Source: a virus. From it: a DNA stretch of 27,089 bases. The notes below the pieces were generated by a model. That model was not told the origin of the DNA, ran no database searches, and was given only the letters and a program-made list of their open reading frames with translations. Positions 6,136 through 13,021 of the stretch are shown piece by piece. A program made the translations under genes and the position numbers. Within the stretch, counting starts at the first letter, position 1, and every line of letters starts with the position of its first letter. Where the stretch lies: positions 1 to 27,089 of IMG/VR virus record IMGVR_UViG_3300035181_000084, one strand, 5' to 3'.

Positions 6136-6573
6136 CTACAGCGTAGAAGGTAGTGGTGGTAGGTCGTGTTGGATTAGCAATTTACCTGTGGGTTTGAAGG
6201 CTTGTGCTTCAGCCATAGACTGCTTACCTCCGCCTATACGCACAAGTATATCTAGTTGAGCTAGGAAAGCTACAGATTCATCTCCCCAGTCCGTACCTAC
6301 AATTTGTTTACGTACAACTGGGTAGCACTTATACATTGCAGCCTTACTACAAGCTACACCGGCAGTAGACCAACCATAAGACTTAGCAAGGTTATATGCA
6401 ACTGCGGGTATACCTAAATCAGTAAGCCCGGAAACCAATTCAACATCTTTACCATACTTTTGTTGAATTGGTTTCAGTGAAGACTCTAGCAGACGTATAG
6501 CTTCTGCTATGTCAAACTTTTGTGCCGAGTATCCTATAACTCCTACCTTAATCAGGGGTAACCTTTCAGTCAT
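6136..6573 (-). CDS. SLOG/LOG-like Rossmann-fold protein (145 aa)
   Basis: The protein starts with a beta strand and turn, KVGVIGYSAQKFD (9-21). A helix and the strand VELVSGLTDLGIPAVAYNLAKSYG (44-67) follow, then STAGVACSKA and LDILVRIGGGKQSMAEAQAFK (107-127). The GGG-x-QS-x-x-E signature matches the PGGxGTxxE type loop of the SLOG superfamily (DprA/LOG-like), which binds nucleotides or nucleotide-derived ligands. No nuclease or TIR domain is fused. It lies between the tailspike candidate and the endolysin and begins with ATG at 6573 without a clear Shine-Dalgarno. Enzyme (LOG-type phosphoribohydrolase) or ligand-binding function are both possible; the substrate cannot be read from sequence. 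Confidence 0.75.
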   Translation of the reverse strand: MTERLPLIKVGVIGYSAQKFDIAEAIRLLESSLKPIQQKYGKDVELVSGLTDLGIPAVAYNLAKSYGWSTAGVACSKAAMYKCYPVVRKQIVGTDWGDESVAFLAQLDILVRIGGGKQSMAEAQAFKPTGKLLIQHDLPPLPSTL

Positions 6574-6603
6574 TATAAAGTTTTTAAATTAGCGCATACT
6601 TGG

Positions 6604-8394
6604 TCATAACCCAGCCCAAGCAGGTGAAAACACTTGAGCAGTACGCGCCACTTCAAGCGCACCAATACTTCTAGGTGAAAACCGAATAGTGCCGTGATAG
6701 TCGGTTTCTTGCGTTGTTGCTTGCAGCCCAGCACCAGCGGCAATTGATGATGGTGACAGTATTGCGGGCAAGCCGTTTACATAACCAATGTCATTACCTT
6801 TTAATACGCCAGATATATTTGTCGGGTAAGTAGCATCATAATTACCACCCGAAGATGCTTTGCTTACTTTTGGGTTAGTGCCGTAATTTCCAATTACGCA
6901 GTTGTTCTTGATAACTGGAGTTCCACCTGACATAATCGTATCATTGTATGTTCCTCTCGGTGTATATGAACTGTAATCCCCATTAAGGATTTGCAGGTTG
7001 TTATTACACTTAAATGCCGTGATCGGTACAGAACCGCTAGGATTAGATGCTGTAAATATATTGGCTGCTACTACGTTAGTTCCTCCCTCAGATGTTAGTC
7101 TATGAGCATCCCCTTTGTGGTATGTATTTGGTGATAGAGATGAGCTAAAAATATTTGAATCAAAGTTGTAGTTAGATGTCCCAACACTACCAGAGTCTGT
7201 TATGTAAAAATCTTTGCAACAATCAAAAGCAATATTATTTCTCCAGGTTGCGACAGCACCTGAGTTCTCTTGCCACGGCAAATAACTATGTGCGGCAACA
7301 TTCCTCTCCCACACTGTACCACTACTTCCTTCCTCGCCATAAAAACAGCAACCATCAAAAGTTCTGTCACCAATACCATTGGCAAAATACTCAGCGTACT
7401 CGTCATGTACATAAGATGTTTGCCCAGATATATTTGCTGCTTGCCAATGTATTGCTCCGCCAAAGCTCGTACAGAGATTGCCACGAAGGTATTTATTATT
7501 ATAGGATTCTCCCGACACAACACCATAAGGTTTAAGGCAGTCAGTCATGATGTTGGTGAAAACATTGTCATGGAATGTAAACGAAACAATACCTGTAGCT
7601 GATGGTGCTTGCGGGTTATATGCAGACGTTACATTATTCCCTGTGCAGTGGTGCATCACAAAACCTTTATAATCTGTTGTTGCTGCCCCGTATTGTGGGC
7701 AAAATCCACCACCCTCAAAATCAAAGTACGACACTTCCGTATAAGCCAATGCTCGGAATGCGTAAAATAACGCCCTTGGGTATATTACAAGATTGGAAGC
7801 TCCAAAGAACGTCGTCGGATCTGCTGCTGACGTTAAACCCCCACCAGCAATATACAAAGTTTTAGACCCAGTTGGTATCATAAACCGCAAGGTATTTGCA
7901 GTCAGTCCGTTAGTCCCTATGGTTGAGGTCAGTAAGCCAGGAACATCCGAACCTGCTGCAAAGTGCCCAATAAGCGGAATGTAAGCACCGTTTATAATTA
8001 AACCAAAACCGCCTACTGCAATGTTGTTAGTTGTGGTTAAATACCAGGCGCTGTTAGTTGCATCCCATACCCAGTCCCCTGCAGACGGTTGCATAGTATA
8101 TTTGAACTTAGGTAAAGGTAAGCTGGTAGAGCCATAGGCGGTCATGATTATAGGATTACCAGATGCGCCATTAACCAGCATGGATAAATCTATGTAGTTG
8201 TGAAGCACGATATTATCTACAATGGCAAACAAAGATCCTCTTGCAAAATACAGCGTAGACCCCGCAGGAAGCTGTGTAGATGTTAGATGCCCTGTGAAAT
8301 TGTTGTTAAGCATATTCAGAGTTGTAAAGGCATCTACTTGGCTTGTGCCATTATTAGCCCCTGTAGCATTACTATCGAAGTAATAAATAGCCAT
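6604..8394 (-). CDS. Tailspike candidate with right-handed beta-helix (pectate-lyase-like) fold
   Basis: A 596-residue protein. The start IYYFDSNATGANNGTS (3-18) is the standard opening of pectate-lyase-like beta-helix proteins, followed by AGSTLYFARGSLF and NPIIMTAYGS. The central 350 residues are repeated short strands with Asn/Gly turns (FTFHDNVFTNI, YNNKYLRGNLC, VWERNVAAHSYL, WRNNIAFDCCKDFYI). The end, DYHGTIRFSPRSIGALE, is the usual cap motif of such proteins. In a phage tail locus this suggests a spike that binds and may cleave a surface polysaccharide. No catalytic residues can be assigned with confidence. The N-terminal virion-attachment domain is missing or very short, so it may dock on the preceding gene product. 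GGAG lies 8 nt before the ATG; the preceding gene stops 2 nt before it. Confidence 0.8.
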   Translation of the reverse strand: MAIYYFDSNATGANNGTSQVDAFTTLNMLNNNFTGHLTSTQLPAGSTLYFARGSLFAIVDNIVLHNYIDLSMLVNGASGNPIIMTAYGSTSLPLPKFKYTMQPSAGDWVWDATNSAWYLTTTNNIAVGGFGLIINGAYIPLIGHFAAGSDVPGLLTSTIGTNGLTANTLRFMIPTGSKTLYIAGGGLTSAADPTTFFGASNLVIYPRALFYAFRALAYTEVSYFDFEGGGFCPQYGAATTDYKGFVMHHCTGNNVTSAYNPQAPSATGIVSFTFHDNVFTNIMTDCLKPYGVVSGESYNNKYLRGNLCTSFGGAIHWQAANISGQTSYVHDEYAEYFANGIGDRTFDGCCFYGEEGSSGTVWERNVAAHSYLPWQENSGAVATWRNNIAFDCCKDFYITDSGSVGTSNYNFDSNIFSSSLSPNTYHKGDAHRLTSEGGTNVVAANIFTASNPSGSVPITAFKCNNNLQILNGDYSSYTPRGTYNDTIMSGGTPVIKNNCVIGNYGTNPKVSKASSGGNYDATYPTNISGVLKGNDIGYVNGLPAILSPSSIAAGAGLQATTQETDYHGTIRFSPRSIGALEVARTAQVFSPAWAGL

Positions 8395-8396
8395 GT

Positions 8397-9128
8397 TTAA
8401 TACTCCAAAGCTGCAGTGTATCCAATTAAATCAAAAGCGTCTGCGGCGTTAGAAGCGGATATATCAAAAGATATATACATTACTGATGCCGTGTTTATGT
8501 TTGTTGTTTTCGTAGCAATCCCTGATACGCCTTGTCCTTGTGGTGCTAGCCAAAGGTCAGTCATAATGCTCGTTGAGTTAGTGATAAAGGCATTTGTATC
8601 AATACGAGCATCCTTCAAATCAGTCGCTGTAAGCTGAAGGTTAAATAAAAAAGAGTCAGTAGATGTGCCAGTTGTACCTAATCGAATATTGAGATTGGCA
8701 GTAGACGTCGCGCCTCTACGATGAACCCACGCTGCAACTTTCAATTGAATGCCTGGCGATAATACGTTAGCTTGTATTGATGGGTTACCACCTGATAAGG
8801 TTATAGCCCCTGCTGTTCCACCGGTGTATGTCCCTAATGGAGTTACCAGCGTACCGAAATTCCGTAGTATATTAACCCTACCATTAAGCGGATACCAATT
8901 TGTGCCGTTAGATTGCCACAAGCTGCCAAAGGATGATGTGCCAATGTCAGTAATGCGTATGATACTGCCAGCATTACCAGTTGCTGCCGTTGGCTTGCCA
9001 GCCCACGTGTAAGCTGGTGCTGTACCTGATACGGCTACACCTGCGTTGGTTTCAAGCCCGATTAAATTTCCGCTTACGTCATAGTTAAAGTATGCCGCAT
9101 TCGGATTAACCACATTTTCATTAGCCAT
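8397..9128 (-). CDS. Putative tail fibre or spike-base protein (243 aa)
   Basis: I use the ATG at 9128 (MANENVVNPN), which begins 2 nt after the stop of the small frame 9131-9214, in preference to an upstream TTG with no ribosome site. The N-terminal half is a typical phage-fibre opening (AAYFNYDVSGNLIGLETNAG, then SLWQSNGTNWYPLNGRVNIL). The C-terminal half alternates strands (IQLKVAAWVHRRGATSTANL, DSFLFNLQLTATDL, ASVMYISFDISA) like a jelly-roll carbohydrate-binding domain. It directly precedes the beta-helix gene and is likely part of the same adsorption structure, perhaps its anchor. No enzyme motif is seen. Confidence 0.7.
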   Translation of the reverse strand: MANENVVNPNAAYFNYDVSGNLIGLETNAGVAVSGTAPAYTWAGKPTAATGNAGSIIRITDIGTSSFGSLWQSNGTNWYPLNGRVNILRNFGTLVTPLGTYTGGTAGAITLSGGNPSIQANVLSPGIQLKVAAWVHRRGATSTANLNIRLGTTGTSTDSFLFNLQLTATDLKDARIDTNAFITNSTSIMTDLWLAPQGQGVSGIATKTTNINTASVMYISFDISASNAADAFDLIGYTAALEY

Positions 9129-9130
9129 AG

Positions 9131-9214
9131 TTAACCACACACCATAGAACAAGAAGTAGTCGAAGTGCCAGCAGAGCGCGTGACACTGACATGTAAGATA
9201 TTAAAAGTATTCAT
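9131..9214 (-). pseudogene. Short frame with a degenerate copy of the preceding gene's C-terminus
   Basis: A 27-codon frame from ATG 9214 to TAA 9131 reads MNTFNILHVSVTRSAGTSTTSCSMVCG. Its middle, HVSVTRSAGTST, mirrors HIRVTRSAGTSS near the end of the 111-residue protein at 9217-9552, and both finish with a Cys. It starts 2 nt after that gene's stop and stops 2 nt before the next gene. It is best read as the tail of a partly deleted tandem duplicate, though a tiny coupled peptide cannot be excluded. Confidence 0.6.
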
Positions 9215-9216
9215 AA

Positions 9217-9552
9217 TTAGCACACCGTAAAGTAAGATGCGGATGATGTTCCAGCGCTGCGGGTTACTCGGATATGCGTACAGCCCGAAGTAAGAATAAA
9301 GCCAGTATCAGCAATAGTTACTGCTCCTCCACTAGGTAAAGTAGCCCAAACGTTTCCACCGTCCCTGGACTGTTCCACTTTCAAAGTATCACCCGACATA
9401 GGATACAAGACTATAGTACACGGTAAAGGAGCACCCGTCATAGACACGGAAACTGGTGTTCCATCTAACAGATAGGAACGGTCTATCCAACCACCCGACA
9501 TAGTATCAGTTTCTCTGGCTACGCTAGGGTTTGTAAAAACTACTGTACTCAT
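9217..9552 (-). CDS. Small phage protein of unknown function (111 aa)
   Basis: An all-beta protein: DRSYLLDGTPVSVSMTGAPLPCTIVLYPMSGDTLKVEQSRDGGNVWATLPSG, then TIADTGFILTSGCTHIRVTRSAGTSS. The phrase VEQSRDGGNVWATLP resembles the bead-like beta domains of phage surface proteins that describe a measured amplitude on a strand, but I cannot name a family. The ATG overlaps the TGA of the nuclease gene before it by 4 bases (ATGA). Its C-terminal 20 residues are echoed in the small frame that follows, which suggests an old tandem duplication. A virion decoration or fibre-base role is a guess from position. Confidence 0.65.
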   Translation of the reverse strand: MSTVVFTNPSVARETDTMSGGWIDRSYLLDGTPVSVSMTGAPLPCTIVLYPMSGDTLKVEQSRDGGNVWATLPSGGAVTIADTGFILTSGCTHIRVTRSAGTSSASYFTVC

Positions 9553-9995
9553 TTACTTTCCTTATCTTTTATCTCATCTGGACAATACACAAAACCGTCC
9601 AATTTATATTTCTGCATATTCCAGATTGGCTCTGGAGTGAAATGTTTTCCATGAGGAGCTGGGCCTCTGTGATGCTTCTCACATAAAGGCTCTGTGTTGT
9701 ATACCGAGTCTACAAAGTCCTCAGGATTTTTGTAGTTAGCCCAGTCAAAATCTGGGTGAAATTTTTTAACCTTATCCCAATCCACGCCATCCGAGTCAGC
9801 CCACTCAATGAACTTGTGATGAATTTCTACTTTCTCAGTAGAGCCGCAGACGTTACAGGTAGCCTTCTCAGCGTGCCAATGTTTCTTAGTAGCAACAAAG
9901 ACAGGAGACTCTGTTCTAGGGGAGTGATCTGGATAGTAAATGTCTATTACTATAGTTTCGTGTAGCTCATGCTCGTTCTCAGGAATAGTTTTCAT
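9549..9995 (-). CDS. HNH-like zinc nuclease family protein (148 aa)
   Basis: C47-x2-C50 (TCNVCGSTEKVEIHHKFIEWA) and C105-x2-H108-H109 (EPLCEKHHRG) form a zinc-knuckle pair with the catalytic-type H59-H60 between them, followed by the conserved tail APHGKHFTPEPIWNMQKY. This is the layout of a compact HNH nuclease-like family common in phage genomes. The region between (DWDKVKKFHPDFDWANYKNPEDF) is an insertion relative to minimal HNH domains. It is co-oriented with and coupled to the structural genes, unlike the plus-strand HNH gene. It could be a DNA nuclease or a zinc-bound structural derivative; catalytic activity is not certain. TTAAAATA lies 5 nt before the ATG, which lacks a Shine-Dalgarno. 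Confidence 0.75.
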   Translation of the reverse strand: MKTIPENEHELHETIVIDIYYPDHSPRTESPVFVATKKHWHAEKATCNVCGSTEKVEIHHKFIEWADSDGVDWDKVKKFHPDFDWANYKNPEDFVDSVYNTEPLCEKHHRGPAPHGKHFTPEPIWNMQKYKLDGFVYCPDEIKDKESK

Positions 9996-10378
9996 AAGTC
10001 TATTTTAATCTTCGGAAACGGAGGATTGCAGTGTCGACCTGTAGGAGAAAATGGGTCTAGTAAAGTAGTACAAATAAAGAATGCAAGCTTCTCTCTCCAG
10101 CTGTCTGCAGTGTCAACATATTTGTGTCTGGAAACCCTGGTAGTAAATAGCCATTCCTTATTCTGGTATTGCGGAAGTTCAAGGAATAAGATTGAGCCGA
10201 CAATCATGTTTAGTAAAAAGTCAAAAATAAGACCTACTACTAGAGTAGGCCCTGCTAGCAACCAAGCTGCCCAGTTTAATCTATCTCTGTGTGCCATCAG
10301 GTTCATAAGAGCTAGGTAGAAGATCCACGTTGCTGTTATCAAAAATGGTATTGAGGCTAATAAGTAAACTGATTTCAT
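9992..10378 (-). CDS. Phage membrane protein (128 aa), unknown function
   Basis: The N-terminal half is strongly hydrophobic: about residues 4-28 (YLLASIPFLITATWIFYLAL) and 34-68 (two further spans, LNWAAWLLAGPTLVVGLIFD and LLNMIVGSILFLEL). The C-terminal half is soluble and holds a distinctive motif, EWLFTTRVSRHKYVDTADSW, then CTTLLDPFSPTGRHC. I recognise this tail motif from other phage membrane proteins of unknown function. Its stop overlaps the next gene by 4 bases. It is encoded directly after another polytopic membrane protein, and the two are likely to act together in the host inner membrane. Superinfection exclusion or lysis timing are possible but unsupported. Confidence 0.75.
   Translation of the reverse strand: MKSVYLLASIPFLITATWIFYLALMNLMAHRDRLNWAAWLLAGPTLVVGLIFDFLLNMIVGSILFLELPQYQNKEWLFTTRVSRHKYVDTADSWREKLAFFICTTLLDPFSPTGRHCNPPFPKIKIDL
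10001..10008 (-). promoter_or_regulatory. TTAAAATA element 5 nt before the 9995 ATG
   Basis: The minus strand reads TTAAAATA, GACTT, ATG. The octamer lies within the last codons (Ile-Lys-Ile) of the membrane-protein gene, so coding constraint could explain it in part. The spacing to the ATG equals that before 6115 and 22904, and there is no other ribosome site. Confidence 0.4.
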
Positions 10379-10381
10379 TTC

Positions 10382-10900
10382 TTAAACTCCTAGAGATTTA
10401 AAGTAAACGAATAAGGAAGCAGCAATAAAACCTCTAATAAATTCCATGTACTGCCAGTCTGACTTTAACCACTGTCTACTAATTAAAACAGCAGCAGGCA
10501 TCGCTACAGTGAAAGCTGGTAAAGCCCAAATCAAGGAATGGTCAAAGTATGTTAAAAGCGCAACAGGTACTCCCCACATTAATCCTCTAAAAGTTGTAGC
10601 CGATAAAGCGTTGGTTTTCATCCAGCCAAACTGCCACCACTCTAACTCATCTACAACCATAGGTCTACTACTGTTTAATGCGCCCAAGGGTTCTGACAAG
10701 CCTGAACTAGCACCTGCAACTAAAAGAAGAGCAATAGGTAAAGTGAGGTAGTCAAAAACGTGACCTGTTAATGCAGCAAATGTCCACCCTAATACTATAT
10801 ACGCAGACAGTCTATGGTTGAAATTGAATACTACTGGTTGAAAAGCATCACCTCGAATACGGTCTGCTACTGCGTACATTAGAATTAAATAATAAATCAT
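10382..10900 (-). CDS. Polytopic phage membrane protein (172 aa), unknown function
   Basis: Several hydrophobic segments are visible, near residues 32-50 (SAYIVLGWTFAALTGHVF), 52-66 (TLPIALLLVAGA), 104-120 (RGLMWGVPVALLTYF), 122-141 (SLIWALPAFTVAMPAAVLI) and 154-167. The N-terminal 12 residues are also hydrophobic. Conserved-looking polar features between segments are SEPLGALNSSRP and DELEWWQFGWMKTN. The start at 10900 has an AAAGGGA Shine-Dalgarno. It is followed 3 bp later by the second membrane gene. I recognise the pair as phage-type membrane proteins but cannot assign a function. Confidence 0.75.
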   Translation of the reverse strand: MIYYLILMYAVADRIRGDAFQPVVFNFNHRLSAYIVLGWTFAALTGHVFDYLTLPIALLLVAGASSGLSEPLGALNSSRPMVVDELEWWQFGWMKTNALSATTFRGLMWGVPVALLTYFDHSLIWALPAFTVAMPAAVLISRQWLKSDWQYMEFIRGFIAASLFVYFKSLGV

Positions 10901-10910
10901 TTAAGTCCCT

Positions 10911-11498
10911 TTACCAAACTATATCTGCTACGTCTGTTAGCGCAGTAGTGGATGTGTTGTCTATTGCATTTACCTGTCCTGCTAAAGTGTTGTTTTTAAC
11001 TAAGGCTGAAGCTATATAAGTATTTGCATCAGCACCTACTTGTTGTATTTGGGCAGCAGTGTGACTAACATAACCCCAAACCCCGCTTGTATCACAACAA
11101 AGAAAAGAGGTAGTCCAGCTAGCTGGAAGATTTGGGTACAAACTGCTAAGTACTCTAGCTGCTAGATTGGTCTGATCTTTATCATTAGCAGGGTAGGTGT
11201 ACGTTGAGCCTAAAGCGTTTGAGGTAAACCCTGCATAAATATAGTCTTGGCATGATTTAGACAAGGACGCAATTTTAGCAGCTTTAGTGCTATCTACTAT
11301 TTCTGCTATTGTTGGTGCTGGTGCTGGAATAACAGTCACCACTCCAGATACAACAGATAGCGTAGCCCCTTGAGGACGATTGACGCAGTTTTGGAATGTG
11401 GATTCGTCTGCGTCGATTAAGTCTGTTGGCAGATTGCTATAGTTTGATAAAAAGTCTACTGGGTAGAATGATTTAGTAGTGTCTGAGTATTTATACAT
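10911..11498 (-). CDS. Tail fibre assembly chaperone, DUF4376-like (third pair)
   Basis: I choose the ATG at 11498 (MYKYSDTTKSFYPVDFL), which lies 2 nt after the preceding gene's stop and behind AGGA, over a start 24 codons upstream that would overlap the fibre gene. The N-terminal 80 residues match the variable part of tail fibre assembly proteins (DATFQNCVNRPQG-like region). The C-terminal domain has the DUF4376 pattern: CQDYIYAGFTSNALGS, YPANDKDQTNLAARVL, FLCCDTSGVWGYVSHTAAQIQQVG, closing ALTDVADIVW. It should help fold or mount the adhesin encoded just upstream (11501-12457). Compared with the other two chaperones it is the most diverged. Confidence 0.85.
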   Translation of the reverse strand: MYKYSDTTKSFYPVDFLSNYSNLPTDLIDADESTFQNCVNRPQGATLSVVSGVVTVIPAPAPTIAEIVDSTKAAKIASLSKSCQDYIYAGFTSNALGSTYTYPANDKDQTNLAARVLSSLYPNLPASWTTSFLCCDTSGVWGYVSHTAAQIQQVGADANTYIASALVKNNTLAGQVNAIDNTSTTALTDVADIVW

Positions 11499-11500
11499 GG

Positions 11501-12457
11501 TTAATATCCTATTGAACGCCATTTTATAGTAACAGAAGATTGACCAGCTCCAGAGGTAGAGCAAGCCCATAACGTCAATTGACTGACGCTACCGTTGTCT
11601 GTCCCCACGATATACGGGGAATTTACCTGGCTCATGTACAAACTTCCCTCTTGCCATAAAACCGAATTTGGATATACAACTGGGCGATTAACAGTTACAG
11701 ATCCGCCTGCACCCGTTGTTCCATAACCCCACTGCTCAATAAAATACCCAGTTGGGCTGCTTGCGTCTGGGTATTTTTTCCAGCCGTTACTTCCTAGCGA
11801 GCTGAGGAACATACTAGACAGTAGAATAGATGCAGTTGCACTTACGGGCTGTACTAGCGTAGGACTAGACCAACCAGTACCGCTAGTCCATGTCGCGTTA
11901 ACTAAGCCAATGACTCGATACTGTGATGCTGTAGTAATTGCACTTGTGGAGTACCACACGTTTGAGGCAGTAGAACCTGATCCAATCGCAGTTGTAGTAA
12001 TCAGATTAGTTTCATCAAGTTGTAATCCACCAGATAGATTACAAACAGCTAATTGTGGTGCCCCTGCATTGTAAACAATTACGTAAATTAGAGATGCAGC
12101 AACTGCGGTTGTTGCACCTAATGAGGCAGATGTATTATTCATTGCCAGCGTTAATGTGCTTGTTACGTTGTACTCAACTGGTGTACCAGTAGTTAACACA
12201 GCATTACGAAAATCTACTTTACCAGTTCCGAGCGAGGCTGATATTAGATTTGAGGTAGTTGATGCGGTAAAGTTCGGCATCGAGCTGGAATATCTTATGT
12301 CGGCTTGACCTAGATTAACTACCTGACCACTTGCAGTTGCGGAAGGAGCTGTCAAAGGCTGTGCCACTGTTGCACTAGAACCTGTAAAGGTAATAGCATC
12401 TACTCCGTTAAGCTGTACTGCACAATCGCTAGTTCCTGATCTTATTGAGGTTGTCAT
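11501..12457 (-). CDS. Tail fibre adhesin (third pair), Gp53-like C-terminal tip
   Basis: A 318-residue protein. Residues 1-40 are a short N-terminal domain. Residues 41-205 are a beta-rich body nearly identical to residues 61-225 of the adhesin at 13022-14020. Residues 215-318 are a different tip: SNGWKKYPDASSPTGYFIEQWG, then VNRPVVYPNSVLW, ending IKWRSIGY, the pattern of the Gp53-like tail fibre C-terminal domain. It is expected to contact the host surface. AGGAC lies 7 nt before the ATG. Its dedicated chaperone follows directly. Shared body with a swapped tip indicates recombination or duplication between fibre genes. Confidence 0.85.
   Translation of the reverse strand: MTTSIRSGTSDCAVQLNGVDAITFTGSSATVAQPLTAPSATASGQVVNLGQADIRYSSSMPNFTASTTSNLISASLGTGKVDFRNAVLTTGTPVEYNVTSTLTLAMNNTSASLGATTAVAASLIYVIVYNAGAPQLAVCNLSGGLQLDETNLITTTAIGSGSTASNVWYSTSAITTASQYRVIGLVNATWTSGTGWSSPTLVQPVSATASILLSSMFLSSLGSNGWKKYPDASSPTGYFIEQWGYGTTGAGGSVTVNRPVVYPNSVLWQEGSLYMSQVNSPYIVGTDNGSVSQLTLWACSTSGAGQSSVTIKWRSIGY
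11843..12337 (-). repeat. Fibre-body duplication, copy A
   Basis: This 495-bp block encodes residues 41-205 of the adhesin and matches 13346-13840. I count about 23 amino-acid differences in 165 positions, and long DNA stretches are near identical. The match ends sharply at LVQPV, where the tips diverge. Confidence 0.9.
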
Positions 12458-12472
12458 TATTAAGTCCTGTAA

Positions 12473-13012
12473 TTACCAAACTATTTTAGTCACGGCTGTG
12501 ACCTTAGTCGCTGCACGTATTGCAGCTTTTAAATCTTGCTTATGAGTAAAAGCAGAATTGGCAATATTACCACTTGCTACATATAGGCCCTGCAACTGTT
12601 CTAAAGTCATTGGCACCTTAACGTTTGTAGTGTCCCACCAGCCAAAGTCTGCAGGAATAGTTTCTCCAATATCCACAATTGATTTTAGCCAGTTGATGGA
12701 TTTTAACATCGAGTCCTGACTATCCTTGTCAGCTTGAAAGGTCGTGGTCATGTACGTGACTGGTTGCGGTATAGCAGTGTCGTAGGCGCTATCTATTATG
12801 GCTAGTTGTGTTTGCTGTGCTGCTGTTAAAGTAACAGCTGCAACATAAGGAACTAAAACGCCACCTTTGAAGCATCTTTGTCCACTGTTGTTAATGCACT
12901 CAAGCCACTGGTCGTCTGTAATCTCAATAGCTACTTGTGGGATGGTTTTGTTAATATCATCTGAATAAAATGCAGTTGGTAGCCCGTTTGCATCTAATGT
13001 TGTGTATTTCAT
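12473..13012 (-). CDS. Tail fibre assembly chaperone, DUF4376-like (second pair)
   Basis: A 179-residue protein with the two-part layout of fibre chaperones. The N-terminal section is MKYTTLDANGLPTAFYSDD followed by TDDQWLECINNSGQRCFKGG. The C-terminal DUF4376 domain has IDSAYDTAIPQPVTYMTTTF, QADKDSQDSM, IPADFGWWDTTNVKVPMTLE, HKQDLKAAIRAAT and the ending VTAVTKIVW. This closely resembles the chaperone at 14038-14529. AAGGA stands about 8 nt before the ATG at 13012. It sits directly after the adhesin at 13022-14020 and is presumably specific for it. Confidence 0.85.
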   Translation of the reverse strand: MKYTTLDANGLPTAFYSDDINKTIPQVAIEITDDQWLECINNSGQRCFKGGVLVPYVAAVTLTAAQQTQLAIIDSAYDTAIPQPVTYMTTTFQADKDSQDSMLKSINWLKSIVDIGETIPADFGWWDTTNVKVPMTLEQLQGLYVASGNIANSAFTHKQDLKAAIRAATKVTAVTKIVW

Positions 13013-13021
13013 TGTTTATCC

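Noticed and set aside
7176-7602. Several open frames on both strands inside the tailspike gene
   Set aside because: They overlap a long, clearly coding minus-strand gene with a recognisable beta-helix pattern; the alternatives have improbable compositions.
9129-9152. TTG start at 9152 for the fibre-like gene
   Set aside because: It has no ribosome site and would overlap the small frame 9131-9214; the ATG at 9128 directly follows that frame's stop.
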